DNA from: CAVWUA01 sp963758025
GTDB lineage: Bacteria; Planctomycetota; Planctomycetia; Isosphaerales; Isosphaeraceae
Assembly (NCBI GenBank): GCA_963758025.1
Contig: CAVWUA010000001.1
Span: 248,001 to 312,000 of the forward strand
DNA length: 64,000 bases
Direction of reading: 5' to 3'
Made by a program: the position numbers and the translations under genes. Positions within the stretch are counted from its first letter, which is position 1. The number at the start of each line of letters is the position of its first letter. Positions 31,790 to 41,197 of this stretch are shown here, one piece after another. Under the pieces are notes generated by a model that was not told the DNA's origin, ran no database searches, and saw nothing but the letters and a program-made list of their open reading frames with translations.

Positions 31790-32841
31790 GAGATGATCGG
31801 GAACGCGCGCATTGGGAGAACGGGAGCGGGAGATTGACGGCGAACGATCGAAGTTTGACAACGCTGCGACGACGCGCGGCGTTGCTGTCGCTGGCGGTGG
31901 GGTTTGGCATGCTGGCCGGCAAGTGGTCAGCTTACTTGCTGACCGGTTCCCATGCGATTCTGTCCGATGCCCTGGAATCGGTCGTGCACATCCTGGCCAC
32001 GGCGTTCGCCTTTGCCAGCGTGCTGCTGAGCGACCGGCCGCCGGACCCGAAGTTCCCCTATGGATACGGCAAGATCTCCTATTTTTCAGCCGGTTTCGAA
32101 GGGGGGCTGATCGCCCTGGCCGCCCTGGCGATTTTTTATGAGGCAGCGCAGGGGTTCCTGCGTCAGGAACCGCTGCAACAGCTCGGTCTGGGGCTCTTGC
32201 TGATCGTGGTGGCGGGGGTCGTGAACATGGTCCTGGGCTTCTGGCTGATCCGCCAGGGGCGGAGCACCGGGTCCTTGATCCTCGTGGCGGACGGCCAGCA
32301 CGTGTTGACCGACTCTTATACGAGTCTCGGCGTGCTCGTGGGTATCGGCCTGGTCTGGCTCACCGGCTGGACCTGGATCGACCCGGCCATCGCGCTGGTG
32401 GTCGGGGTGTCGATCCTGCGGACCGGCTACAAGCTCGTGCGCGAGTCCGTCACCGGCCTGATGGACCGGGCCGATCCGGAATTGCTGGGTCGGATCGTGG
32501 CGGCCCTCCAGGAGGCCCGTCAGGAAGGCTGGATCGACCTGCACCACCTGCGGGCGTGGCAGGCCGGGGATCGCACGTTCGTCGATTTTCACCTGGTCGT
32601 CCCCGAGGAGTGGACGGTCGGGCGACTCCACGAGGCGAACGATCGCTGCCTGATCGCCTTGCGTTCGGCCCTGGGAGAGGCGACCGAGATCATCATTCAC
32701 TTTGATCCCGATCGACCGCACCTGCGCGGAACGGACCTCCAGGGGCCCTGGACCACAACCGATGCCGTCCGCGTGCCCGTGGCGGGCGACCTCGGCGCCG
32801 AGCCGGACATCCCGATCCCCGACAGGCCGGCGACGCCCTGA
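31783..32841 (+). CDS. Cation diffusion facilitator (CDF) transporter
   Basis: 352 residues from ATG 31783. Six transmembrane helices, with the divalent-metal site in helix 2 (SHAILSDALESVVHI) and helix 5 (VADGQHVLTDSYTSLGVLVG), i.e. the Hxx(x)D pattern of Zn/Fe/Mn exporters. A signature PKFPYGYGKISYF follows helix 2. The cytoplasmic C-terminal domain carries LHHLRAWQAGDRTFVDFHLV and a final HFDPD. It exports divalent metals against protons; metal preference cannot be read off. It overlaps the small gene upstream by seven bases. Confidence 0.92.
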   Translation: MLRDDRERAHWENGSGRLTANDRSLTTLRRRAALLSLAVGFGMLAGKWSAYLLTGSHAILSDALESVVHILATAFAFASVLLSDRPPDPKFPYGYGKISYFSAGFEGGLIALAALAIFYEAAQGFLRQEPLQQLGLGLLLIVVAGVVNMVLGFWLIRQGRSTGSLILVADGQHVLTDSYTSLGVLVGIGLVWLTGWTWIDPAIALVVGVSILRTGYKLVRESVTGLMDRADPELLGRIVAALQEARQEGWIDLHHLRAWQAGDRTFVDFHLVVPEEWTVGRLHEANDRCLIALRSALGEATEIIIHFDPDRPHLRGTDLQGPWTTTDAVRVPVAGDLGAEPDIPIPDRPATP

Positions 32842-33080
32842 TCCGGATCGCGATCAGGCCATAATGTGCGGGATTCCAAAAAAGGTTCGTCACCGCCAGG
32901 ACCGGTGAAGGGATCGTCTTACGTTGCGCGACAATTCGAGAAATTTCCCGAGATTTTTCTTGTTTTCGCGTGTGGATGACGGCCACAATAATATCCGCTT
33001 ACCTTGAACGCGAAATCGATCCTTCCCGGAACAGACGAGACGATTTCGCCATATCATGCATGTAATCAGGAGGTCGAGCG

Positions 33081-33308
33081 ATGCGTGCCAACACCCTGGA
33101 GTGTGAATCCACGCTGCTCCAACGGATCGAAGACTCTGTTCGTCAGACGACGTACGGGCGGATTCGTGATCTGAGCGTCGAGGAGGAAGAAGGGCGGGTC
33201 GTGCTGCGTGGTCAGGTCCCCTCCCGGCATACGAAGCAACTGGCGCTTCATGCCGTGCTCCAACTGGTTTCCGGCGACCGGTTCCGCGAGTGCATCACGG
33301 TGGGCTGA
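33081..33308 (+). CDS. Small BON-domain protein
   Basis: 75 residues, ATG 33081 after AGGAGG. The whole protein is one BON (OsmY-type) fold: a helix (ECESTLLQRIEDSVRQT), a strand-turn with GRVVLRGQVPSRHTKQLALH, and a final helix/strand. BON domains bind lipids or membranes. No signal peptide is seen, so it may be cytoplasmic. A larger BON protein lies 2 kb downstream. Confidence 0.82.
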   Translation: MRANTLECESTLLQRIEDSVRQTTYGRIRDLSVEEEEGRVVLRGQVPSRHTKQLALHAVLQLVSGDRFRECITVG

Positions 33309-33718
33309 TTCCGCGATTCCCGTCTCGGTTTGACCGCCAAATCATCACTTTCGATTCTTTTTGGGCACCCCGCGTAGGGCCGTGTTGGAACCCTGGTGAC
33401 GATCCACGTTTCCTTCACGCCCTTCCTCGGGTGCTCCGCGTGTCCCCTCTTTTCCGATTATCTCAACACGTGCGATCTTACCCCGGATGAGAGTCCCTCC
33501 AGTCCTCCCGCGCAACGGGGAGGTGGGGGAGGCTGTTGAACTTGAGCCGGGCATGGCTTTCGGCCATAGTGTCCTGTGTGGGGGCGATCGGCGTCCGCCA
33601 CGGTCAGGGATGGTATCGCTTCCGGTCAAAATCCTCCGCAGCTTTCCTGACCTGCGCAGTTTGACTGGAACGGGCGTTTTGGTCGGCTCGACGTGAACAG
33701 GGAAAGGGGAATCTCTTG
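33309..33718. other. Gene-poor stretch
   Basis: 410 bases with no credible gene. A short hairpin (CCTCCC/GGGAGG) lies near 33503-33523 and could terminate or separate transcripts. The promoter and leader of the transglutaminase gene must lie in the right part; GGGGA at about 33707 is its ribosome-binding site. Confidence 0.4.
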
Positions 33719-35233
33719 ATGAATCGGATCGGTCGTCGCGTCCGACTCGGCGCGGTCCTGCTGCTCGGCCTTTTCGGGACGCTGGCCCTGGCCGCCAGCC
33801 CGTCCAGGGCCGATGATGCGTGGGACGCCATCTATATCAGTGGAAACAAGGTCGGCCACAACCATATCAAGGTCACTTCGGTCAAGGACAGCCAGGGAAA
33901 CCCGCTCCTGCGCGTGCAGGTCAACACCGTCCTGAGCCTCAAGCGCGGAAACGATCGCGTCGATCTGGAACTTCGTTACGGCACGATCGAGACGCTGGAC
34001 GGCGCGGTCCTGCGGCTCGACACCCGGACCCTGGCCGGAGAGCAGGAGATCAAGGTCTCCGGTGATGTGGTCAACGGCAAGATGGCCCTGACCATCGAGG
34101 GGGGTCGTCAGCGACAGACGGTCACGATCCCCTGGGAGCCCGACGTCCGAGGCCCCTATGGCGCGGAGTTGAGCCTGGCCCGCAAGCCGCTCGAACCGAA
34201 TCAGACGCGCAACATCAAGATCTTCGTGCCCGACCTGAACCAGATTTGCACCACGCATCTGGTGGCGAAGCAGCGCGAGCCGGTGGTCCTGGGTGGCGGT
34301 GTGAAACGAGAACTGCTCCGGGTCGAACAGACGATCTCCGGCCCCGACGGCGCACGGATGCCCGAGATGGACTCGACGTTCTGGGTCGCCTCGGACGGTC
34401 AGGTGATGAAGCAGGAAGTCGCCCTGCTGGGCGGGACCCTGATGTACCGCACCACCCAGGAAGCGGCCCTCGCCCCCAATGGAAATTACGACCTCCTGGC
34501 GGGGACCATCATCAAGGTTCCGCGGAAAATCACCAACTCGGAGCGCACGAGGGACATCGTTTACCGCGTCACGCTCTCCCAGAGTGATCCGGTGTCGGAA
34601 ATTCCCACCGATCACCGGCAGACGCTCACGGCGGAATCCTCCCGCGCCGCCCGGCTGGAGGTGAAGACCGACTCGCCGAACCGTGCCGCCCCGAAGGCGG
34701 AGCCTCCCGACGAGGCGATGAGCCGTCCCAACCCCCTGGTCAACAGCGACGATGCGACCGTCGTCTCGTACATGCGCAAGGCCGTCGGTAACGAGACGGA
34801 CCCCTGGCGCAAGGCCGCGGCGATCCAGCACTGGGTCTTCCAGAACCTCAAGGAGAAGAACTTCGGCACCGCCTTCGCCTCGGCCAGCGAGGTGGCGCAG
34901 ACGATGTCGGGCGACTGCACCGAGCATGGCGTGCTGGCCGCCGCGATGTGCCGCGCGGCGGGCATTCCGTGTCGCGTGGTCGTCGGCCTGGTGTACGCGG
35001 ATGATATCGGCGGCCAGGGGCCGGGCTTCGGGCCGCACCTCTGGAATGAGGTCTATATCAACGGCCACTGGGTCGCCATCGACCCGACCTTCGACCAGTC
35101 GGAAGTGGACGCGACGCACATCAAGCTGTCGGATTCCAGCCTGGACGGCGTCGCCCCCTTCGAGGCGTTCCTGCCCGTCCTGCGGATCACGACCACCTTC
35201 CACCTGAAGCTGGAGCCGCTGGAGATCCGCTGA
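33719..35233 (+). CDS. Secreted transglutaminase-like protein
   Basis: 504 residues. A signal peptide (VLLLGLFGTLALAASPSRA) is followed by a beta-rich N-terminal half (DAIYISGNKVGHNHIKVTSV). The C-terminal third is a transglutaminase-like core with the triad Cys in MSGDCTEHGVLAAAMCRAAG, His in GPHLWNEVYI and Asp in WVAIDPTFDQSEVDA. Bacterial members are mostly cysteine peptidases or amidases. The ATG at 33719 is taken over the adjacent TTG. It lies just upstream of the three-BON secreted protein on the same strand. Confidence 0.85.
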   Translation: MNRIGRRVRLGAVLLLGLFGTLALAASPSRADDAWDAIYISGNKVGHNHIKVTSVKDSQGNPLLRVQVNTVLSLKRGNDRVDLELRYGTIETLDGAVLRLDTRTLAGEQEIKVSGDVVNGKMALTIEGGRQRQTVTIPWEPDVRGPYGAELSLARKPLEPNQTRNIKIFVPDLNQICTTHLVAKQREPVVLGGGVKRELLRVEQTISGPDGARMPEMDSTFWVASDGQVMKQEVALLGGTLMYRTTQEAALAPNGNYDLLAGTIIKVPRKITNSERTRDIVYRVTLSQSDPVSEIPTDHRQTLTAESSRAARLEVKTDSPNRAAPKAEPPDEAMSRPNPLVNSDDATVVSYMRKAVGNETDPWRKAAAIQHWVFQNLKEKNFGTAFASASEVAQTMSGDCTEHGVLAAAMCRAAGIPCRVVVGLVYADDIGGQGPGFGPHLWNEVYINGHWVAIDPTFDQSEVDATHIKLSDSSLDGVAPFEAFLPVLRITTTFHLKLEPLEIR

Positions 35234-35367
35234 ACCCGCGCGACCCGCCCCTCTCGACAAAGCCTTGCCCGGCCCCTCCTCGAGCCATAGACTTCGAGGA
35301 GGGGCCGTTCGCGTTTCTCCTCCCGTCGGTCGCACGCTCGAACAACATCAATGGAGACGTCTCAACC

Positions 35368-36795
35368 ATGTGGCGACAACGGAGGATGCGCATCCGGTTC
35401 CGGTGGCTTGCGATCGTGGGAATTCTCCTGGCGACCGCCCCCGCAGTCGTCGCCCAGTCGATCTTGACCCAGAAGCGGGGCCTGCCGCTCCAGCCCGCTC
35501 CCGCCGCGACCCGGTCGACCGAAGTCGAGCCACCACCGAACGTTAGCCGGGCCGAGGCCGACCTGCTCCAGGCCCTGGCGGCCAATCCCGTGACGGCTCC
35601 GTATCCCTTCGCCACGTCCCTGCGAGGGGGCAAGGTCGTTCTGCAAGGAACGGTGGGTACGAAGGTCGTACACGACGCGGCCATCCGAACGGCGATCGCG
35701 CTCGGGATCAACGTTGACGATGAACTCCTCATCGACACGGCCGCCGCGCATGTGGCGGCGTCCGCCCCCCTGGCCGGAGCCGCCCCGCCGATGGCCCGTC
35801 CCGGGATGGTTCCTTCGGCCACGTATTCGTATGGCTATCCGCCCTATATCTATCCCCAGCCGCTGTTCGGCTGGTATGACGAGCCGTTTTATGGATTCGA
35901 GCCGCCGGTCATCAGCTACCCGCCGTGGTGGGGCGCGCTGTCGGCCCACCGTCTGGACCCGAGGTTCAACGGCATGGCCGCCCCGCCCGTCACAGCCGCG
36001 CCTCCTGTCGTCGGAGAGTCGGTCGAGGTCCCGATCCCGTCGGGCATGGACGGTGCCGTCGAGATGACGATCGACCCGCGCGGCTTCGCCGTGCTGCGCG
36101 GGACCGTCCCGACGCTGGAGGATCGCGTTGCCATCGGTCAGCGGCTCGCGCGCCTGCCGGGCATCGCGGGAGTCCAGAACGAGCTGAAAGTCCAGGTCCC
36201 GCCAGAGGATGCGGACGTTCCGTCGGACGCGGAGGAGCAGGTTCCGGCGGCTCCGCAACCGGACCTCCCGCCCGGCCCGGGGAACGCGGCCGAGGCGCCG
36301 AAAGAGGCGGCGGAAGCGATCCAGTTCGGCGGCGAGGACGCGGCCGTGGGGGATCGTCTGCAACGTGCGCTGGACGGTCGCGCGGCCCTGAAGGGGCTCC
36401 CGATCCGCGTGACGATCGAGGACGGCGTGGCCACGCTCACCGGCAAGGTGCCGACCGTGTACGAGGCGATGATCACCTTCCGCGCGACGGAGCAGACGCC
36501 GGGGGTCCGTCGCATCGTCGATCGTTTGGAATTCACCGTTCCCGAGATCGGTGGGCCGAACCCCTTGATCGAGAAGGGGAACCCGGAGGATGTCGAGCCG
36601 TATCTGGAAGCCCAGATCCAAAGGCAGCTCGGCACCCAGGCCCACGTCGATCGGGTCCGGCTGAACGCCGGAGATCGCCTCGTGATCCGAGGGACCATCG
36701 CGACGGAGGAGGACCGCGCCCGGGTTGGGGCCATCTTGCGCTCGATGCCGATCCTCCGGGGATTTCAACTCGACTCGGAGTTCTTCTCTCAGTGA
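35368..36795 (+). CDS. Secreted multi-BON-domain protein
   Basis: 475 residues with an N-terminal signal (WLAIVGILLATAPAVVAQ). A first BON-like unit (YPFATSLRGGKVVLQGTVGT) is followed by a Pro/Tyr-rich segment (YGYPPYIYPQPLFGWYDEPF). BON units follow at AVEMTIDPRGFAVLRGTVPT, RVTIEDGVATLTGKVPTVYE and NAGDRLVIRGTIATEEDRA. Such proteins sit in the periplasm or on the outer membrane and bind phospholipid. It precedes the squalene-hopene cyclase gene by 230 bases, and a role in the envelope is likely. Confidence 0.82.
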   Translation: MWRQRRMRIRFRWLAIVGILLATAPAVVAQSILTQKRGLPLQPAPAATRSTEVEPPPNVSRAEADLLQALAANPVTAPYPFATSLRGGKVVLQGTVGTKVVHDAAIRTAIALGINVDDELLIDTAAAHVAASAPLAGAAPPMARPGMVPSATYSYGYPPYIYPQPLFGWYDEPFYGFEPPVISYPPWWGALSAHRLDPRFNGMAAPPVTAAPPVVGESVEVPIPSGMDGAVEMTIDPRGFAVLRGTVPTLEDRVAIGQRLARLPGIAGVQNELKVQVPPEDADVPSDAEEQVPAAPQPDLPPGPGNAAEAPKEAAEAIQFGGEDAAVGDRLQRALDGRAALKGLPIRVTIEDGVATLTGKVPTVYEAMITFRATEQTPGVRRIVDRLEFTVPEIGGPNPLIEKGNPEDVEPYLEAQIQRQLGTQAHVDRVRLNAGDRLVIRGTIATEEDRARVGAILRSMPILRGFQLDSEFFSQ

Positions 36796-36890
36796 AATGG
36801 GGAAAGGCTGGTCATCTGGGATGTTTTGCCTGAGACTCCGTACGGCGTGAGCGCGGAATCGGGACACCGATTGCGGAATTTGCAACCGAA

Positions 36891-36926
36891 TTGACCTTGA
36901 TTGAAAATCCTGCCCGGGCTTAGGAT
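36891..36926 (+). promoter_or_regulatory. Candidate promoter upstream of shc
   Basis: TTGATT at 36897-36902 and TAGGAT at 36921-36926 are separated by 18 bases and resemble -35 and -10 boxes; a TTGACC lies directly in front. It sits about 100 bases before the shc start. This is pattern matching only. Confidence 0.3.
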
Positions 36927-37028
36927 GTCGCCGCGCCGGGGGTAATGGATTTTACCCTGGTGTGAGAGGCTGAATGGAACGAGACGAGAAAGCCTCCTCC
37001 AGTAACCTAGGGAAGGGACCTGGATCGC

Positions 37029-39074
37029 ATGATCGCCAACATGGAAGGTGGCGTCTACCGCCAAGTCACCACGGCGTTCGACGGGCGGCGTTCCAAAGCC
37101 CGCGACGAAGCCCTCGACGCGGACGTCCTGGACCAGACCCTGACGGCAACCCAGCAGTGGTTGCTCGACCAGCAGCACGCCGACGGATACTGGGTTGGCG
37201 AGCTGGAAGGGGATACGATCCTCGAATCGGAATATGTCCTGCTGATGGCCTTTCTCGGTCGGGAGCACGACGAGGTCTGCATCAAGGCGTGCAAGTATCT
37301 CTTCGAGCACCAGCTTCCGGAGGGGGGCTGGGCGATCTACCCTGGTGGTCCGGTGGACGTCAGCGCGTCGGTGAAGGCGTATTTCGCCCTGAAGCTGGTC
37401 GGGATGTCGCCGGAGCATCCGGGCATGGTCAAGGCCCGCGAGGCGGTCCTGAGAGCCGGGGGCGCGGGGGAGTGCAACAGCTTCACGCGGTACTACCTCG
37501 CCCTGCTGGGCCAGATCTCCTATGACGACTGCCCGAGCGTGCCGCCGGAACTGGTGCTCATCCCGTCGCGACTGAACTTCAGCATGGCGGCGATGTCGGC
37601 CTGGACGCGGACGATCATCGTGCCCCTGTCGATCCTCTCGGCCTTCAAGCCCGTGCGGCGGATCGAGCCGGAACGCGGCATTGGCGAGCTGTACTGCCGC
37701 GATCTGCCGGTCCCGTCGCGCCGGACGAAATTCCCGTTCTCCTGGACCAATTTCTTCCTCGGTCTGGATCGGGTCTTCAAGTGGTGTGACCGGCACGTTC
37801 CCTCCTCGTGGCGGCAGCCGGGCATCCGCGCGGCGCATCGCTGGATGCTGGAGCACTGCGAGAACTCCGACGGCCTCGGCGCGATCTTCCCGCCGATGAT
37901 CTACACGGTCATCGCCCTGAAGTGCCTGGGCTACGAGAATGGCTCCCCCTTGATGCAGTGGGCCTTGAAGCAACTGGACGACCTGCTGATCGAGGAAAAC
38001 GGCTCGGTTCGCATTCAGCCGTGTGTGTCTCCGGTCTGGGATACGGCGATCGCGACGATCGCCCTGGCCGACTCGGGCCTGCCGAGCTTCCATCCGGCTC
38101 TGCTGCGCTCGGTCCGCTGGCTGCTCGACAAGGAAGTCCGCACGCCCGGCGACTGGCAGTCGCGGCGCCCGGGGGTCGAGCCGGCGGGCTGGCACTTCCA
38201 GTTCCGCAACGAGCTGTATCCGGACATCGACGACACGGCGATGGTCTTGCTCTCCCTGCAAGGTACGGCCCTGGCCGGATCGGCCGAGGCGCACGAGGCC
38301 ACCCGCCGAGGGATCAACTGGCTGCTCGCGATGCAGAACCGCGATGGCGGCTGGGCGGCTTTCGACGCGGACATCGATAACCAGGTGCTGACCAAGGTTC
38401 CGTTCGCCGACCACAACGCCATGCTCGACCCGAGCTGTGCGGACATCACCGCGAGGGTGCTGGAGATCCTCGGGGGTCAAGGCTATCGCGCGGATCATCC
38501 GGCGATCGCCCGCGCCCTGGATTATCTCTGGCGCACGCAGGAGCCGGATGGCTGCTGGTACGGACGCTGGGGGGTCAACTACATCTACGGGACGTGGCAG
38601 GTCCTTCTGGGCCTGCGGGCGATCCAGTTCCCGATGGACCACCCGTCCGTGCAGCGAGCGGTCGCCTGGCTGGAGGCGGCGCAACAGCTCTGTGGCGGCT
38701 GGGGCGAGTCCTGCCGCAGCTACGACGACCCGGCGCTTCGGGGCCAGGGGGAGCCGACCGCCTCACAGACGGCCTGGGCCGTGCTCGGCCTGATCGCCGC
38801 GGGAGAGGCGGATTCCGACTGTGTCCAACGTGGCATCGAATACCTCGTCCAGACCCAGAATACCGATGGCACGTGGGACGAGGCCGCCTTTACCGGAACG
38901 GGATTTCCTCGGGTTTTCTACCTGAAGTATCACCTCTACCGGATCTATTTCCCGTTGATGGCCCTGGCCCGTTACCGCAATGCGGTCGGCCGCTTACCGT
39001 TGCCGACGAACGCGGCCAATCCGGGAACGCTGGCCTGCCGCGTCCCCGCGCTGCCCCTTTCGCGTGAGATCTGA
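37029..39074 (+). CDS. shc: Squalene-hopene cyclase
   Basis: 681 residues, normal length for the family. The protonating DxDD motif is seen as DIDD in NELYPDIDDTAMVLLSL near residue 400. Several QW motifs are present (QQHADGYWVGELEGD, QNRDGGWAAFDADIDN, QEPDGCWYGRWGVNYIYG, QNTDGTWDEAAFTGTGFP), and the C-terminal GFPRVFYLKYHLYR segment is intact. It cyclises squalene to hopene/hopanol at the inner membrane. It is followed by hpnH and hpnG, so the product is probably elongated to adenosylhopane. No shift was found. Confidence 0.96.
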   Translation: MIANMEGGVYRQVTTAFDGRRSKARDEALDADVLDQTLTATQQWLLDQQHADGYWVGELEGDTILESEYVLLMAFLGREHDEVCIKACKYLFEHQLPEGGWAIYPGGPVDVSASVKAYFALKLVGMSPEHPGMVKAREAVLRAGGAGECNSFTRYYLALLGQISYDDCPSVPPELVLIPSRLNFSMAAMSAWTRTIIVPLSILSAFKPVRRIEPERGIGELYCRDLPVPSRRTKFPFSWTNFFLGLDRVFKWCDRHVPSSWRQPGIRAAHRWMLEHCENSDGLGAIFPPMIYTVIALKCLGYENGSPLMQWALKQLDDLLIEENGSVRIQPCVSPVWDTAIATIALADSGLPSFHPALLRSVRWLLDKEVRTPGDWQSRRPGVEPAGWHFQFRNELYPDIDDTAMVLLSLQGTALAGSAEAHEATRRGINWLLAMQNRDGGWAAFDADIDNQVLTKVPFADHNAMLDPSCADITARVLEILGGQGYRADHPAIARALDYLWRTQEPDGCWYGRWGVNYIYGTWQVLLGLRAIQFPMDHPSVQRAVAWLEAAQQLCGGWGESCRSYDDPALRGQGEPTASQTAWAVLGLIAAGEADSDCVQRGIEYLVQTQNTDGTWDEAAFTGTGFPRVFYLKYHLYRIYFPLMALARYRNAVGRLPLPTNAANPGTLACRVPALPLSREI

Positions 39075-39180
39075 TCGAATTCCGCATAGCCAATGGCACA
39101 GGACGGGTTCCCGATCTTCAACGAGGCAAGATCGTTCTGGAATCGAGAATTTGCCATTTATCGTACGGCAGTCAGGAATT
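39071..39180. repeat. Degenerate intergenic repeat, copy B (inverted to copy A)
   Basis: Read on the minus strand it holds CCTGACTGCCG, GGCAAATTC and GCCATTGGCTATGCGGAATTC in the same order as copy A at 31345-31510. It lies between shc and hpnH. The similarity was found by eye and covers words, not the full length. Confidence 0.4.
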
Positions 39181-39330
39181 CGCATTCATCGCGAAGCTCG
39201 CCGAGAAAGATGGAAACGTAAGAATCGAGACAGTTTCCCTTTCTTCAATATTTGAACACTCGTTTTTCTGGCGATTTCCGCGATCTTCGCGGTGAATCTT
39301 TCCTCCCTATCCATCCAGGAGGCCGAGCCC

Positions 39331-40338
39331 GTGGGACTGCGATTCCCGCTATCGATGACGCTGAACATCGCCGGCTATGTGGCGAAGAAGAAGATGTCCG
39401 GGACCAAGCGGTTTCCGATGGTCCTGATGCTCGAACCGCTACACGCCTGCAACCTGACCTGCACCGGTTGCGGCCGGATCCGGGAATATTCCTCGACGAT
39501 CAAGCAAAAGCTCTCGATCGAGGAGTGTCTCGACGCGGTCGATGAATGTGGCGCTCCGGTCGTGTCGATCTGCGGCGGTGAGCCGATGATCTACCCGGGG
39601 ATTGACGAACTGGTGGCGAAGATCCTCGAGCGGAAGAAGACGGTGTATCTCTGCACCAACGGCATGTTCATCCGCAAGAAGCTCGGCGAATTCAAGCGGT
39701 CGGACCGGTTCTTCTTCAATGTTCACCTGGACGGGATGCGGGAAACCCACGATATCGCCGTCGAGCGCGAGGGCGTCTTCGACCAGGCGATCGACGGAAT
39801 CAAGGCCGCCAAGGAAGCCGGATTCATGGTCTGCTCGAACACCACGGTGTTCAAGGAGACCGACATGGCCGAGTTGGACCTGATGTTCGGCTACCTGACC
39901 GAGCTGGGCGTTGATGGATTCATGATCTCGCCCGGGTACGAGTACGCGGCGGTGGACAGCAAGGAGATCTTCCTGGACCGCGCGATGATCCGCGACAAAT
40001 TCCGGGCCGCGGACGCGATGTTCAAGAAGTACAAGTTCGCCACGTCGCCGATCTTCCTGGAATTCCTCCAGGGCCAGCGGGAGATGTCCTGCACGGCCTG
40101 GGGCAACCCCACCCGCAACATCAAGGGGTGGAAAGGGCCGTGCTACCTGATCACCGACATTCATCACAAGACGTTCGACGACCTCTTGAACAAGACCCCC
40201 TGGGAGAAGTACGGTTACGGGAAAGATCCCCGCTGCGAGAATTGCATGGTGCACTCCGGCTATGAGGCCTCGGCCGCCCTGGGGGTCAACAAGCGGCTGG
40301 GCGACACCCTGAAGATGATCAAGTGGCAGTTCACGTGA
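39331..40338 (+). CDS. hpnH: Adenosyl-hopene transferase HpnH (radical SAM)
   Basis: 335 residues from GTG 39331, chosen because AGGAGG lies eight bases upstream. The radical-SAM [4Fe-4S] site is CNLTCTGC (Cys40, Cys44, Cys47), with GGEPMIYPG and FNVHLDGMRETHD motifs and the C-terminal SPASM-like Cys cluster (DPRCENCMVHSGYEA). HpnH adds a 5'-deoxyadenosyl group to diploptene, starting C35 bacteriohopanepolyols. Gene order shc-hpnH-hpnG supports this assignment over other HpnH-like radical SAM proteins. Confidence 0.95.
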   Translation: MGLRFPLSMTLNIAGYVAKKKMSGTKRFPMVLMLEPLHACNLTCTGCGRIREYSSTIKQKLSIEECLDAVDECGAPVVSICGGEPMIYPGIDELVAKILERKKTVYLCTNGMFIRKKLGEFKRSDRFFFNVHLDGMRETHDIAVEREGVFDQAIDGIKAAKEAGFMVCSNTTVFKETDMAELDLMFGYLTELGVDGFMISPGYEYAAVDSKEIFLDRAMIRDKFRAADAMFKKYKFATSPIFLEFLQGQREMSCTAWGNPTRNIKGWKGPCYLITDIHHKTFDDLLNKTPWEKYGYGKDPRCENCMVHSGYEASAALGVNKRLGDTLKMIKWQFT

Positions 40339-40354
40339 TGGAATTGAGAATCTG

Positions 40355-41135
40355 ATGTCCGACGAGCACAAGCCGGCCGGTTCGGTGGCCCCTGCGCCGG
40401 AGCCGGCCGACGTCGGCATCGTGGCGGCCCTGCCGATCGAGGTGGGGCCGTTTCTGAGGCGATTCAACAACATCCGCAAGTATGCCAGCGAACGGCACAC
40501 GGTCATCGAAGGGGAGTGCGCCGGGAAGCTTGTCGTGCTGATCGTCTCCGGCGCCGGGCGAAAAAACGCCCGGCGCGGGGCCCAGTTGCTCCTTGGTGGG
40601 CACCGGCCGCACTGGTTGATCTCGGCCGGACTCGGCGGCGCGCTGGATCCGAGCCTCAACCGCAACGACACCGTTTTCGCCACCGAGATCCTCGGCCCCG
40701 AAGGACCTCCCCTGTCCATCGACGTTCACATGCCGGATGAGGAGCTATCGAAACCCGGACGGCGTGTCCGCACCGGTCGGCTCCTGACTGTCGATAAGAT
40801 CGTTCGCACGGCCGCCGAGAAGGCGGAATTGCGTCAACAGCACACGGCGGACGTCGTGGACATGGAGACCTCGGCCGTCGCTCACCTCTGTCGCGAGCGC
40901 GGAGTGCGTTTCCTCTCCATCCGGACCATCAGCGACGAGGCGGGCATCGACCTCCCGCCGGAGGTTCTCACGATCCTCGGCCCCTCGGGCGGGTACCGCG
41001 TTCGGCGCGGCGGTCGGCGCAATCTGGCGACGGCCATCGAGCCTGAAGGACCTCTGGTCCCTCCGCGAGCATGCCGTCGTTGCCTCCGAGCGGCTGGGCG
41101 AGGTTCTCGTCGGCACGCTGCGCCATCTGCCTTGA
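40355..41135 (+). CDS. hpnG: HpnG-like adenosylhopane nucleosidase/phosphorylase, one frameshift
   Basis: About 260 residues of the PNP/UDP phosphorylase fold: VGIVAALPIEVGPFLRRF, ISAGLGGALDPSLNRNDTV and VVDMETSAVAHLCRERGV with SIRTISDEAG. In the hopanoid pathway HpnG removes adenine from adenosylhopane. A one-base addition near 40999 throws off the last 45 residues; the corrected frame reads LKDLWSLREHAVVASERLGE and stops at 41135. It begins 16 bases after hpnH with a weak ribosome-binding site, so co-transcription is likely. Confidence 0.85.
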
Positions 41136-41197
41136 GTGACATCTGGGACTCCATCTGATACGTTGCCAGAGAACAACATCAGAATGGAGGTTCATCC

